Part shown: in pieces, positions 8,859 through 19,278 of the stretch | Numbering within the stretch: the first letter of the stretch is position 1 | Layout: each line of letters starts with the position of its first letter | Assembly (NCBI GenBank): GCA_963743825.1 | Contig: CAVURC010000020.1 | Span: 186,001 to 250,000 of the forward strand | From: Sva-07 sp963743825 | Lineage (GTDB): Bacteria; Actinomycetota; Acidimicrobiia; Acidimicrobiales; Ilumatobacteraceae | Direction of reading: 5' to 3' | Length of the DNA: 64,000 nucleotides | Translations under genes and position numbers: made by a program | Notes under the pieces: model-generated | What the model was told of the DNA's origin: nothing | Database searches by the model: none | What the model saw: the letters and a program-made list of their open reading frames with translations, nothing else

Positions 8859-10428
8859 ATGAGTGGGCTGCTGCGGAGCAACGTCGTCGTTGCCAGCGGC
8901 ACGGCACTGTCGCGGATCACCGGGCTGCTCCGGCTGATCGTCCTCGGGTACGTCCTGGGCCAGACGGCACTGTCCGACGCCTACCTGATCGCCAACGAGA
9001 CACCGAACATCGTGTACGAACTGCTGCTCGGTGGTCTGCTGTCGGCAACCCTCGTGCCGCTGTTCTCCACGTTCGTCGAGACCGACGACGACGAGTCCAC
9101 GAACGTCGTGCTGACCGTCTCGGTGGTGGCGATGGCTGCACTGACCGTGGTGGCGGTCATCGCTGCCCCATTGATCTTCGGGCTCTATTCGGTCAACGTC
9201 GCCGACGGCGTGGACGCCGACCTGTACCGGTCGGTCGGCACGACGCTCGCCCGGATCTTCCTGATTCAGATCCTCTTCTACGGGCTCGTCGGTCTCGCCA
9301 ACGCATTCCTCAACAGCCGGCGCCGATTCTTCGCTGCGGCCTGGGCGCCGATCCTGCCGAACGTCATCATCATCGCCTTCCTGCTGTCGCTCCCGAACCC
9401 CGGGTCGGCCGATTGGCAGCTGGAGGACGTGCTCTCCGATGACCGCCTCCGCTGGACGCTCGGGCTGGGTGCCACCGTCGGCATCGCCACGATGGCCGCC
9501 GTGCTCGTCCCGGCGATGTTCGCGACCGGCTTCAGATTTCGCCCCAACTTCAACCTCCGACACCCTGCAGTCCGCAAGCTGGTGTCGCTCTCGTTCTGGA
9601 CGATCGGGTTCGTCGTGGCCAACCAGATCGCGCTGCTGGTGGTGCGCAATCTCGCCGAACCCGGATCGAGCGACGCCAGCGCCTACATCAATGCGTTCAC
9701 GTTCTTCGTGCTTCCCCACGGGCTCCTGGCGGTGTCGATCGCGACCACGTTCCAACCCGAGATGTCGCGATCTGTCGCTCGACGCGATCGCCCCGGATTC
9801 GTCGACCAGGCCTCGCTGGGGCTCCGGATGACGGCGCTGTTCACCATTCCGGCAGGGGTCGGGATCTTCGTGCTGCGCCAACCGATCATCGGAGCGCTCC
9901 TCCAACGCGGCGAGTTCAGCGCAGCCGATGCCGATGCGGCTCAACGAGCCCTGGCGGGTCTCGCCCTCGGGCTCGGCGCCTTCTCGATCTACATGTTCGT
10001 GCTGCGCGGCTTCTACGCCCACAAGGACACCAAGACGCCGTTCAAGATCAATCGTGGTGGAGAACCTCATCAACATCGTGCTCGCCTTCGTCCTCGTGGA
10101 TCGTTACGGCGTGCTCGGACTCGGGCTGGCGTTTGCCTTCGCGTACATGATCTCGTCGCTGTGGGCGATGCAGGTCCTGAGCTACAAGGTGCCCGGCTTC
10201 TCGGTGCGTTCGATCCTTGCCAGCATCGCTCCGATGCTGCTGGCCGCGCTCCTCATGGCCGAAGCGGTGTGGTTGGTGACGAATCAGGTGGGCGGCAACG
10301 CCGGCGTCGACGCGGTTGTTCGCCTGGTCGTCGGCGCGATCGTCGGCGTTGGCGTCTACCTCGGTGTGCTGTTCGCGCTCGGCGTCCCCGAACTCGACGC
10401 CGTCCGCCGACGCCTCCGCCCCACCTGA
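8859..10428 (+). CDS. murJ: MurJ lipid II flippase (apparent frameshift near 10052)
   Basis: MurJ (MviN/MVF family) moves lipid II across the membrane for peptidoglycan synthesis. The protein starts at ATG 8859 (MSGLLRSN) and shows many hydrophobic segments, the VASGTALSRITGLLR start typical of the family, and conserved FLNSRRRF and LLQRGEFS regions. After FKIN the reading frame is lost. The natural continuation (VVENLINIVLAF, LVDRYGVLGLGLAFAFAY, and further membrane segments) lies in the next frame up to the TGA at 10428. Removing one T near 10052 gives about 522 residues, the usual length. If taken literally the frame would run on to 11594 as nonsense over proB. Confidence 0.9.
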
Positions 10429-10538
10429 CCCCTTCCTCCTCCTCCGCCTTTGACGTTTGCGTCACAGTTCCATTGGCCCGTCCCAACCGAACTGCAACAC
10501 AAACCGGTGTGGGGGTGGCTGGCCCGGGGGTGGGTGTC

Positions 10539-11628
10539 TCAGGACGGGAGGACGACGAGATCGTCGCGGTGGACCACTTCGTGGTTCACGCCGGCGGGGA
10601 GGTCGCCGGTGCGGTGCCCGAGCACGCTGCGAACGACATCGGCATCGACGGCGACCAATCCACGTGCGAATGCCCGTCCCGACGGACCGGCGATGTCGAC
10701 CGTGTCGCCCTCGACGAAGTCGCCGTCCGCCGCCACGATGCCGGCCGGCAGGAGGCTGTTGGGCCGGTCGGTCAGCGCCCGCTCGGCACCCGCATCGACG
10801 TGGACCGTGCCCATCACCTCGGCGGCGAATGCGATCCACAACTTGCGTGCCGACAACGTGCGATCGTGCGCCTCGAACGTGGTGCCGACGAGTTCGGCCG
10901 ACACCGCCCCGGCCAGCACGTCGGGGCGCGACGCCCGGGCGATCACGCTGCGCAGGCCCGACCACGACGCCATCCGTGCTGCGGTCAACTTCGATGCCAT
11001 GCCGCCACTCCCGCGGCCACTCCCGCCGGCATCGACACTGACCGAGAGCAACGCATCACCCCGGCGAACCAGCGGGATCAGCGTCGCCGACGGATCGCGG
11101 CGAGGATCGGCGGTGTACACGCCGTCCATGTCCGTGAGCAGTACGAGCACATCGGCACCGATGCTGTTCGCCACGAGTGCTGCGAGCCGATCGTTGTCGC
11201 CGTAGCGCAACTCGTCGTTGGCGATCGCGTCGTTCTCGTTGACCACGGGCACGCAACCGAGTTCGAGCAACCGTTCGATCGTGCGGCGGGCGTGCAGGTA
11301 CTGCGTCCGGTCGACGAAGTCGTGCGGGTCGAGGAGCACCTGCGCGCCGACCAGACCCGTGGCGAGCGAACTGCTGGTTGTAGGCCTCCACCAGGCGGCT
11401 CTGTCCGGCAGCCGAGATCGCCTGGAGCGTCGTCATGTCGGTCGGTCGGGCCGGCAGGCCGAGCGCCGCCACACCGGCGGCAACGGCCCCCGACGACACC
11501 ACGATCACCTCATGGCCAACGGCGCGCAAGCCGGCGACCTCGTCGGCGAGCTTGGCCATGGCCGCGACATCGATCGCTCCCCCATCGTCGGTGATCGATG
11601 CCGTGCCGATCTTCGCGACGACTCTCAT
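10539..11628 (-). CDS. proB: Glutamate 5-kinase ProB (apparent frameshift near 11355)
   Basis: ProB phosphorylates glutamate in the first step of proline synthesis. The N-terminal part (MRVVAKIGTAS, SSGAVAAGV) reads from ATG 11628. The remainder (NENDAIANDELRYGDND, LTDMDGVYTADPR, GSGGMASKL and a C-terminal PUA domain from about residue 270) reads in another frame. Dropping one base near 11355 joins FARHG to LVGAQVLLD and gives a 362-residue protein of normal length. It sits 13 bp downstream of obgE on the same strand, the classic actinobacterial obgE-proB arrangement; proA is not seen next to it. Confidence 0.9.
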
Positions 11629-11641
11629 GGAACTCGTGCGC

Positions 11642-12898
11642 CTACAGGTCCGGCGAGTACTCGAAGCTGAACTCACCGATCCAGATGACGTCGCCCTCGC
11701 GCGCCCCCGCCTTGGCGAGCATCTTGGGCACGCCGAGCCGCTCGAGGCGGTAGTCGATGTACGAGAGCGCCTCGGGAGTCGTCACGTCGTTCAACGCCAC
11801 GACGCGCTCGACGTCGCGGCCGAGCAGTCGGAACTCGCCATCGGCGACTCGTTCGACCGCGGCGCCGCTCACCTCGGGACGCAGGACGACCACGCCCTCG
11901 GCCCACTGGATCGCCTGACGGATGTCGTGCACCTGCTGAGCGAGCTGACCCACCACCTCGGCGACACCCTGGCGGGTCACCGACGACATGATCGGCCCAT
12001 CCCAGCCGAGCGCAGCGAGCTCGTCGGGCTGCACGCTGTCGGCCTTGGTTCCCACGGTGACGCGGGGACGCTCGAGGAGTTCGGGCTGGTATGCGCCGAG
12101 CTCGTGCAGGAGGATCCGTTCCTGTTCCTGCGGGCTGACGCCATCCATCGAGGCGAGGTCGAGCAGGAGACACAGCACCCTGGCGCGCTCGACGTGGCGA
12201 AGGAACTGATGACCGAGCCCCTTGCCATCGCTGGCGCCCTCGATGAGGCCGGGGATGTCGGCCACCACGAACTCGGTCTCGTCATCGACACGCACCACAC
12301 CGAGATTCGGCTCGAGCGTGGTGAACGGATAGTTGGCGATCTTCGGTTTGGCCGCCGAGATCACGCTGATGAACGTCGACTTGCCCGCATTCGGGAAACC
12401 GACGAGTGCGACATCGGCGATCAGCCTGAGCTCGAGCTTGAGCCATCGCTCCTCGCCGTGCTCACCCTGTTCGGCGAAGCTCGGCGCGCGCCGCTTGTTG
12501 GACAGGAACTTGGCGTTGCCTCGGCCACCTCGACCGCCGGCGGCCGCAAGCCACCGGTCGCCGTGGTTGACCAGCTCGGCGAGCATGTCGCCGGTGTACA
12601 TGTCGTACACGACGGTGCCCATCGGCACGGTGATCTCCATCGACTCACCGCGTCGTCCGTGGAGATCCTTGCCCTTGCCGTGCACGCCGTCGCCGGCTCG
12701 CCGGTGCGGGTGGTCGCGGAAGGCCAGCAGCGACGACACGTTGTGGTCGGCGACGAGCCAGATGTTGCCACCATTGCCGCCGTCGCCTCCGTTCGGCCCA
12801 CCCATCGACTCGGGGCCTTCCCGGCGGAAACTGACGCAGCCCGCGCCGCCGTCACCTCCACGAACGTTCAGTTGGCACTCGTCGACGAACTGCGACAT
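11642..12898 (-). CDS. obgE: GTPase Obg (CgtA)
   Basis: A 418-residue ribosome-associated GTPase. The glycine-rich Obg fold fills residues 1 to about 160 (GGDGGAGCVSFRRE, GGRGGRGNAKF). The G domain follows with GFPNAGKST (P loop), FTTLEPNLG (switch I), DIPGLIEGAS (G3) and GTKAD (G4). The C-terminal OCT domain ends the protein. The ATG at 12898 gives the canonical MSQFVDECQ start. Obg acts in 50S subunit maturation and growth control. It is first in a unit with proB and is divergent from dgt. The usual upstream rplU-rpmA are not present. Confidence 0.96.
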   Translation of the reverse strand: MSQFVDECQLNVRGGDGGAGCVSFRREGPESMGGPNGGDGGNGGNIWLVADHNVSSLLAFRDHPHRRAGDGVHGKGKDLHGRRGESMEITVPMGTVVYDMYTGDMLAELVNHGDRWLAAAGGRGGRGNAKFLSNKRRAPSFAEQGEHGEERWLKLELRLIADVALVGFPNAGKSTFISVISAAKPKIANYPFTTLEPNLGVVRVDDETEFVVADIPGLIEGASDGKGLGHQFLRHVERARVLCLLLDLASMDGVSPQEQERILLHELGAYQPELLERPRVTVGTKADSVQPDELAALGWDGPIMSSVTRQGVAEVVGQLAQQVHDIRQAIQWAEGVVVLRPEVSGAAVERVADGEFRLLGRDVERVVALNDVTTPEALSYIDYRLERLGVPKMLAKAGAREGDVIWIGEFSFEYSPDL

Positions 12899-12950
12899 TT
12901 CCCGTGAGGCTAACGCCATCGATCGGATGGCATCTCGTATCGTTTCGGCA

Positions 12951-14141
12951 ATGACCGGCCTTCCGTTCCCCGACTCGGCGGCCGATCGCGCCAATCGGTG
13001 GGCGGCGACGATGACCGGCCACGGCGCCGACGACCTCGTCGTTGCGCACGCTGACTCGACGGCGACGGTCGGCGAGGCGATCGTGCGCACCCGCGAAACC
13101 CGGGAAGAGGCCGAGTCGCAACTGCTCGCCACCAACGCAACCCGCGCGGCCGGCGCCGGCAATCGTGATGTCGAAGAGTCCCCCGATCCGTACCGCACGT
13201 GCTTCGAACGCGACCGTGACCGCATCCTGCACGACTCGTCGTTCCGGCGTCTCGCCGGCAAGACGCAGGTCTTCGTGTTCCCGGACGATCACCAGCGCAC
13301 TCGCATGACCCATGCGCTCGAAGTGGCCCAGGTCGCCCGCTCGGTCGGCGATGCGCTCAGCCTGAACGTCCCGCTCATCGAGGCCATGGCCCTCGGCCAC
13401 GACTGCGGCCACGGGCCGGGTGGCCACGCCAGCGAGGATGCCCTGTCGCCCTACCTCGATGGCGGGTTCGACCACGCCCCGTGGGGTGCCGACGTCACGT
13501 TGCGGCCGTTGAACCTGTGCTCGGAGACGCTCGATGGCATCCGCAACCACTCGTGGAGCCTGCCCGCGCCGCAGACGCCGGAGGGCGAGGTCGTGTCGTG
13601 GGCCGATCGGATCGCCTACGTCTGTCACGATTTCGAGGATGCGGTCGCTGCCGGCATCGTCACCGCCGACATGCTGCCGCCGATCGTCGCCGAGCAGTGC
13701 GGACGCGACCGATCTCGTCAGCTCGGCACGTTCGTGCGGGCGATGGTCGAGACGACGACGGCGACCGGCCGGATCGGCATGTCACCGGGGGTCGCCGAAG
13801 CCCTGACGGCGTTCCGCCGGTTCAACTACGAACGCATCTACCTCCGCCCGGCCAGCCAGCAACAGGCGGGCGCCGTTGTCGCACTCCTGCGGGCGCTCGT
13901 CGAGCACTACGCCGACCGGCCCCATGCCATCCCCGCCCAGACCGTGGCCGCCGCACTGGGTGAGCAGGCGAAGGGTCAACTCGACGCCGGGAGCACCGAG
14001 GCGCTGCGGGCAGCGGTCGCCTACGTCGCTGGGATGACCGACCGGTTCGCGTGCCAGGAAGGCCTGGCGCAGCTGTCGTGGGATCCCGCCAAGCTGCCCC
14101 AGGGGATCGGCGTCAGTGCGTTCCGAGGTACATGGCCCTGA
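12951..14141 (+). CDS. dgt: Deoxyguanosinetriphosphate triphosphohydrolase-like protein
   Basis: A 396-residue HD-domain dNTP triphosphohydrolase, which removes triphosphate from dNTPs. It shows SSFRRLAGKTQVF, the metal site TRMTHALEV (His) and the HD pair in GHDCGHGPGGH, plus WADRIAY further on. The ATG at 12951 follows a short divergent region shared with obgE. The end overlaps the convergent small membrane gene by 29 bp. Actinobacterial Dgt-like proteins of this length are common, but nucleotide preference cannot be told from sequence. Confidence 0.9.
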   Translation: MTGLPFPDSAADRANRWAATMTGHGADDLVVAHADSTATVGEAIVRTRETREEAESQLLATNATRAAGAGNRDVEESPDPYRTCFERDRDRILHDSSFRRLAGKTQVFVFPDDHQRTRMTHALEVAQVARSVGDALSLNVPLIEAMALGHDCGHGPGGHASEDALSPYLDGGFDHAPWGADVTLRPLNLCSETLDGIRNHSWSLPAPQTPEGEVVSWADRIAYVCHDFEDAVAAGIVTADMLPPIVAEQCGRDRSRQLGTFVRAMVETTTATGRIGMSPGVAEALTAFRRFNYERIYLRPASQQQAGAVVALLRALVEHYADRPHAIPAQTVAAALGEQAKGQLDAGSTEALRAAVAYVAGMTDRFACQEGLAQLSWDPAKLPQGIGVSAFRGTWP

Positions 14142-14484
14142 TGCCGAGACCCATGATGAACAGGCCGCCCAGGCCGTACAACAGGTACACCTTGTCCTTG
14201 ACGAACGGGCTCCCCCGGTAGCTGTAGAGGATGCCGACGGCGACGATCGCGCTGAAGCCGTACAGCGCGTGGAACTGGTCGAGTTCGATGTCGTAGCGGT
14301 TGACCATCAGCACCCCGACGATGGCGATGGCGAACGCCGACAGTTGCGCCACGCCGATCGCCCACCACAGCGGGCGCACCCGAAGCACCGGCACGTACTG
14401 TGCGGCGAGCGCCCAGATTCCCACAGCGGCATTGGCCGACACCAGGAACCAGGCGAGCGCTTCGTGCAGGTCGTACAGGGTCAA
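14113..14484 (-). CDS. Small four-helix membrane protein, function unknown
   Basis: A protein of about 123 residues that is almost entirely hydrophobic. Four likely membrane helices cover about residues 10-28, 35-60, 72-92 and 100-118, with RGSPFVKDK between the last two. I take the TTG at 14484 as start because it lies 25 bp after the stop of the upstream lipoprotein gene and begins the first helix region (TLYDLHEALAWF). No upstream ATG fits without overlapping that gene. It is the last gene of a minus-strand run. I do not recognise a characterised family. Confidence 0.65.
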   Translation of the reverse strand: MTLYDLHEALAWFLVSANAAVGIWALAAQYVPVLRVRPLWWAIGVAQLSAFAIAIVGVLMVNRYDIELDQFHALYGFSAIVAVGILYSYRGSPFVKDKVYLLYGLGGLFIMGLGIRAMYLGTH

Positions 14485-14509
14485 GGGTCGAACGCGATCT
14501 CGGCTCCGG

Positions 14510-15233
14510 CTAGATGCCGCAGTCGTCGCCGCCGATGATCGCCGTGACCGTGGCGGCGTCGTCGACACCCGTGAGGAACCCCCGCAGACTGTCGTTGACG
14601 ATGAAGACCGGCGGGGTGAAGTCGTCCTCGGGGAGGATCTGCGCTGCGGGGTACGCCGCGGTGACGTCGACGACACGCGACCCGATCATCACGCCGCGGC
14701 TCGTCATCAGTCCGGCCGGAGCCGCGCCGATCTCGGCCTGATCACCGTAGGTGTACCCGAAGAAGTGACGACGGCCCTGCACCACGGATGAGACGTCACC
14801 GAACAGCAGGGTCAGGACGCCCCACGACACCCGCCTGAGTTCGCTGCCCGAACAGATCCCGATGGTCAACGGATCGACCCAGCCGGTGTCGTTCGTGGGC
14901 TCGCCGAGATAGGAGCTCGAGATAGGCGATCACCCCGTCGGGTTCGGCTCCGAACCCGGCGGTTCCGATGCCGTCGCCACTGAGGACCAGCGCGAGCACC
15001 GCCGGGTCGACGACCGTGGTCGAGGACTGCACGATCGTCGACGTGGTGGACGTGGTGGAGGTGGTGGTCGATGTGGTGGAGGTCGTCGATGTCGTCGTCG
15101 TGGAGGGTGGCGGAGCGGTGGTGGGCAGCAGCGTGAACTCGGTCGTGGTCTCGCTCGCCGACTCGTCGGACCCACCACATGCGGTGACGAGCAGCCCCAA
15201 CACCGCCACTCCAGCTACCAAGCGCCGATTCAT
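14510..15233 (-). CDS. Putative lipoprotein with Ser/Thr-rich linker (apparent frameshift near 14915)
   Basis: The N terminus is a lipoprotein signal: MNRRLVAGVAVLGLL followed by lipobox VTACGG, so the protein should be anchored outside the membrane. A linker of about 35 residues consists almost only of Ser and Thr, typical of a flexible stalk through the cell wall. The globular part begins GDGIGTAGFG. Its reading frame breaks near YLE. The continuation (SYLGEPTNDTGWVD, then ICSGSELRRVSWG) is in the next frame and ends at 14510, giving about 240 residues if one base is dropped. In-frame ATGs at 15242 and 15245 are alternative starts. Function unknown. Confidence 0.72.
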
Positions 15234-15280
15234 GCTGGCCATCATGGTCCAGTGTTGCCGACGAGACAGGGATCTCCCGG

Positions 15281-16096
15281 TCAGGTCGACTCGAAGATCC
15301 AGCCTCGCCTGACGGGTGGCCGGGCGTCGTGTTCGATGAACCATTCGGTGCCGAACGCCATCGCGAACAGTTCATCGGGCATCTCGAGGAAGAACGACGT
15401 ATCGGAGATCTGACTGCGATGGCAGCGGATCCCCGCGCGCTTGGCCGCAAGGTGCTCGGTCACGTCGACGGCCAACGTGAGGTCGGCCTCCAGCATGCCC
15501 ATCGGATTGCCGTCGTCGGCTGGACCGTGCGGATCGAAGTCGTCGCTTTCGGAGCCGTCGGGCGCCTCGACCCCTGCGTCACGCATCGCCTGGATCATCT
15601 GGGCGAAGGCGTCGCGGTTCATCGTCGCCTCGAGGACCCGCACGGACGGCACCAGACGTGCGGCCGCCGATCCGACGCGGTGCACTGCGATGTGGTCGGG
15701 ATGCCCGTAGTTGCCGTGCCAGTCGTAGATCGTCAGGACATCGGCGGATTCCTCGCGCAACACAGCCGCCAGGCGCTCGGCGGCCTCGTCGGGGTCGGCA
15801 CGCAGGAAGCTCGCAGGATCGCCGTTCTGCTCCCACCCGGTCATGCCCGAATCGGTGTAGCCGAGCCACACGATGCGGGCCACACCGAGCGCCTCGGCCG
15901 ACGCTTCGGTCTCCACTCGCCGACGGTCGACGAGCGTCTCGCCGGGTGCGAGGTCGTCGGGCACCTCACCGTGATCGCCGTTCGTCGCCACCACCAGCAC
16001 CACCCGGTGCCCCTCGGCCGCGGCACGAGCGATGGTGCCACCGGTGCTGATGACCTCATCGTCGGGATGGGCGTGGAAGCAGACCAGCGTTGCCAT
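15281..16096 (-). CDS. PIG-L family N-acetylglucosaminyl deacetylase (mycothiol-type)
   Basis: A 271-residue zinc-dependent deacetylase of the MshB/Mca (PIG-L) family. The zinc ligands appear in HAHPDDE near the N terminus and HPDH in the NYGHPDHIAVH segment. In actinobacteria these enzymes either deacetylate GlcNAc-inositol in mycothiol synthesis (MshB) or cleave mycothiol conjugates (Mca). The sequence alone does not separate the two for me. It starts at ATG 16096, two bases after the mcr stop, so the two genes are co-transcribed. Confidence 0.85.
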   Translation of the reverse strand: MATLVCFHAHPDDEVISTGGTIARAAAEGHRVVLVVATNGDHGEVPDDLAPGETLVDRRRVETEASAEALGVARIVWLGYTDSGMTGWEQNGDPASFLRADPDEAAERLAAVLREESADVLTIYDWHGNYGHPDHIAVHRVGSAAARLVPSVRVLEATMNRDAFAQMIQAMRDAGVEAPDGSESDDFDPHGPADDGNPMGMLEADLTLAVDVTEHLAAKRAGIRCHRSQISDTSFFLEMPDELFAMAFGTEWFIEHDARPPVRRGWIFEST

Positions 16097-16098
16097 GC

Positions 16099-17271
16099 TC
16101 AGCCGGCCGCCGGCTCGGCCTGTTTGACGGCTCCCGACGATTCCCACGACTCGATGACGTCGGCGGCGACGCCCCACTCGCTGAACACCTCGCGGGTGTG
16201 GGCACCGGCGAACGCAGGTGGCATCGACACCTCCGGCACGGTACGGCTGAACCGTGGGGCAGGAGCAGGCTGGGTGGTTCCGGCGACGTCGATGAACGTG
16301 TTGCGTTCGACGTTGTGCGGATGTTGGGCCGCCTCGCCCATCGTGAGGACCGGGGCGAAACACACGTCGGTCGCCTCCATGATCTCGCACCACTCGGCTC
16401 GCGACTTCTGGGCGAACACCTCGGTCAGCCGGGACTTCAACGCCGGCCACTCGGCCTTGTCCATCTGTCGGGCGAACTGCTCGTCACCCTCGAGACCGGT
16501 GAGGCGCAGCAGCTCGGCGTAGAACTGCGGCTCGATCGATCCGAGTGAGATGTAGTTGCCGTCGCTGCAGCGGTAGACGTCGTAGAAGTGGGCACCCGTG
16601 TCGAGCAGGTTCGTGCCACGGGCGTTCTCGTCGTGCATGCCGATCGACCGGAATGCCCAGAACATCGACATGAGCACTGCGGCACCGTCGACCATGGCCG
16701 TGTCGACGACCTGGCCCTGGCCGCTGCGCTGCGCTTCGAGGAGGGCACACACCACGCCGTACGCGAGGAACATGCCGCCGCCGCCGAAGTCGCCGACCAT
16801 GTTGAGCGGCGGTACCGGCGCCTCGCCGGCCCGGCCGAAGTGCGCAAGGGCCCCTGCGAGCGAGATGTAGTTGATGTCGTGGCCGGCGGCCTGGGCGTAC
16901 GGGCCCTCCTGCCCCCAGCCGGTCATACGTCCGAACACGAGCTTCGGGTTGCGAGCGAGGCACTCGTCGGGGCCGACACCGAGACGTTCCATCACGCCCG
17001 GGCGGAACCCTTCGATGAGCGCATCGGCCGACTCGACGAGGCGCAGCAGCGCCTCCACTCCGTCCGGGTGCTTCAGGTCGATCGCCACGTTGCGGCGACC
17101 GCGCAGCAAGACGTCGAAGTGCGCCCCCTCGGGCAGCGGTCCGCGGACCGCACCGGCGCGTTCGACACGAACGACTTCAGCGCCCATGTCGGCGAGCAGC
17201 ATCGCCGCGAACGGCCCGGGGCCGATGCCGGCGATTTCGATGATGCGGTATCCGGTGAGTGGTCCAGCCAT
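16099..17271 (-). CDS. mcr: Alpha-methylacyl-CoA racemase (CoA-transferase III family)
   Basis: A 390-residue protein closely resembling mycobacterial MCR, which interconverts R and S 2-methyl-branched acyl-CoAs so that beta-oxidation of branched or sterol side chains can proceed. The residues known for MCR are present: His in AGHDINYIS, Asp in MVGDFGGG and Glu in GSIEPQFY. The start MAGPLTGYRIIE matches the family. It follows the alpha/beta hydrolase by four bases and precedes the PIG-L gene by two. A formyl-CoA transferase-type activity is less likely because the three racemase residues are kept. Confidence 0.9.
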   Translation of the reverse strand: MAGPLTGYRIIEIAGIGPGPFAAMLLADMGAEVVRVERAGAVRGPLPEGAHFDVLLRGRRNVAIDLKHPDGVEALLRLVESADALIEGFRPGVMERLGVGPDECLARNPKLVFGRMTGWGQEGPYAQAAGHDINYISLAGALAHFGRAGEAPVPPLNMVGDFGGGGMFLAYGVVCALLEAQRSGQGQVVDTAMVDGAAVLMSMFWAFRSIGMHDENARGTNLLDTGAHFYDVYRCSDGNYISLGSIEPQFYAELLRLTGLEGDEQFARQMDKAEWPALKSRLTEVFAQKSRAEWCEIMEATDVCFAPVLTMGEAAQHPHNVERNTFIDVAGTTQPAPAPRFSRTVPEVSMPPAFAGAHTREVFSEWGVAADVIESWESSGAVKQAEPAAG

Positions 17272-17275
17272 GTTG

Positions 17276-18185
17276 TCAGCTCCGATTCGTGGATGGGTGG
17301 GTGATCATGCTGGCGCGGACGTGGCCGCCGATGGCTTCGGCGAGCACGGGCCAGAGGGGTGCCGGGTGGTCGTGGCCCATGTCCGCCAGCAACAGATAGC
17401 GCGATCCGGGAACGAGTTCGGCGGTGCGTTCGCCGCCTTCCGGGGTGATCAGGGTGTCGTCGCGGCCGTGGATCACGAGCATCGGAACCTCGAGCGCGGC
17501 GAGCCCGGTGCTGCGGTCGCCCGATGCATAGATGGCAGCGAGCTGGCGGGTGGCCCCTTCGGGATAGAAGCAACGGTCGTACTGTGCAGCCGCCAGCTCC
17601 AGCAGCCAGTTCGGGTCGAGGTATTTCTTCGACGCCCAGATCCTCGAGTTCAGCGAGGCAGCGATGTAGTCGTCACGATCGGGTGGCGGCGGTGCGAGCA
17701 ACGCCTCGCGGGCCTCCGGGGTCGGCCGGCCGACGCGCGGGTCGCCGGGACTGCTCATCACCGACGTCACGCTCGCGATCCGCCGGGGATGCTCGATCGC
17801 CATCGTCTGCACGATCATCCCGCCCATCGAGTTGCCGACGATGTGTGCCCGATCGATCCCGAGATGGTCGAGGAGTCCGATGCCGTCGGCGGCCATGTCC
17901 GACAGCGTGTACGGCACCGGCGGGAGCGGATCACCCTTGCAGTGATGCCGTCAGGACGGCGCCGGGCGACACGCGCTGGCCGTCGAGCTTGCTCGACAAG
18001 CCGACGTCGCGGTTGTCGAACTGGATCACGAAGAGCCCTTGAGCGACCAGCTGGTCGATGTAGCCCTGCTGCCACGAGATGAGCTGGCTCGTGTATCCGT
18101 TGACGACCAGCAACGGCGGGTCGGCCGGATCACCGGTGGTGACGTACTCGAGTTCGATCCCCGTCGGGAGCACAGCGCGCGGCAT
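17276..18185 (-). CDS. Alpha/beta hydrolase (apparent frameshift near 17935)
   Basis: A hydrolase of about 302 residues. The N-terminal half (MPRAVLPTGIELEYVT, LLVVNGY, FDNRDVGLSS) reads to a TGA at 17931. The second half reads in another frame from VPYTLSDMAADG and holds the nucleophile elbow GNSMGG, the acid in HGRDDT and the catalytic His in MGHDHP. Removing one G from the GGG run at about 17934-17936 joins LQG to DPLPPVPYTLSD with no loss. The start is ATG 18185, with GTG 18191 possible. It heads the mcr operon. Substrate unknown. Confidence 0.82.
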
Positions 18186-18248
18186 GGGCACGAGTGTTGC
18201 AGAATCGTTCTCCGGCGCGTCCACCCGGGCCCCAACTACCGTGACGGC

Positions 18249-19278
18249 GTGCCCGAACGACTGCTCGACCACCGAGTTCACGCTCCCGGACGGGTGAACC
18301 TCATCGGTGACCACACCGACTACACCGGCGGGCTCGTGTTCCCGATGGCCATCGACCGCGGGACCACGATCGACTACTCCCCTGGCGGCGACCGGATCAC
18401 GCTGCACTCCGACGCTCAGGACGGCGACGTCGACGTCATCGTGCCGTTCACCGGCGACGCGTCGACCCTGCACCCCCAGTGGGGAACCTATGTCGCGGCC
18501 ATGGCGACCGAGGTCGGCGCCACCGCTGGCCTCGTCGGGCAGGTCACGAGCAACATTCCAGCAGGTGCCGGACTCTCGTCGAGCGCTGCACTCGAGTGCG
18601 CCATCGGGCTCGCGCTCGGGTTCGACGGGACACCCACGGAACTCGCACTCGCCGCCCGACGCGCCGAGCACGCCGCCACAGGCGTCCCGACGGGCATCAT
18701 GGACCAGCTCTGCATCGCCACGGCACAGGCGGGTCACGCCACGATGATCGACTGCCACACCCTGGTCGTGACCCAGGTACCGGTACCGACCGACATCGAC
18801 GTGGTCGTCCTTTTCGTCGCCCATCGCACGCTGCTCGGCTCGGCGTACTCCGACCGCGTCGCCGAATGCAGCAGAGCCGAGGAGGTGCTCGGTCCACTCC
18901 GGACGGCCACCGTCGATGACGTCCACGCGTACGCAGCGGCACTCGGCGACATTCCACGGCGGCGGGCGCTCCACGTGATCACCGAGAACCAGCGGGTCCG
19001 TGACTTCGCGTCGGCGCTCGAGCGTGGCGACTATGCCGGCGCCGGCTCCCTCATGACACAGAGCCACGAGAGCCTGCGAACCGACTTCGAGACATCCACG
19101 CCCGCCATGGACGCCGCGGTCGCCCGACTGATCGAGACACCTGGAGTGTTCGGCGCCCGCATGACCGGCGGTGGCTTCGGCGGCTGCGTCGTCGCGATCG
19201 GCGACGCCCGGATCACTCAGCGAGGGCTGGAACGTCGTCGCCTCCGACGGCGCCCGGCACATCGAGCACAGCGGCTAA
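18249..19278 (+). CDS. galK: Galactokinase (apparent frameshift near 19207)
   Basis: A GHMP-family sugar kinase of about 342 residues after correction. The galactokinase signature APGRVNLIGDHTDY lies near the N terminus. The GHMP ATP motif is IPAGAGLSSSAALE, the catalytic-base region is GIMDQ, and the third motif is MTGGGFGGC. The GTG at 18249 is chosen because the signature follows directly. At the C terminus the frame slips after GDA; the likely true end (SLSEGWNVVASDGARH) stops at 19278 in the next frame. It is divergent from the alpha/beta hydrolase across about 60 bp and overlaps the convergent cobalamin-binding gene by 66 bp. No other Leloir genes are adjacent. Confidence 0.88.

Noticed and set aside
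8817..11594. A 925-residue frame starting with MurJ
   Set aside because: The last 500 residues are Arg/Pro-rich nonsense antisense to proB; the true MurJ end is in the neighbouring frame and stops at 10428.
15001..15120. Short repeated GTGGTGGAGGTGGT-like DNA that could look like a repeat array
   Set aside because: It encodes the Ser/Thr-rich stalk of a lipoprotein on the minus strand; codon-level low complexity, not a CRISPR or VNTR of note.
17931..17936. A second selenocysteine TGA, in the alpha/beta hydrolase
   Set aside because: The frames on either side of this TGA differ, the position is not catalytic, and the break disappears by removing one G from a GGG run.
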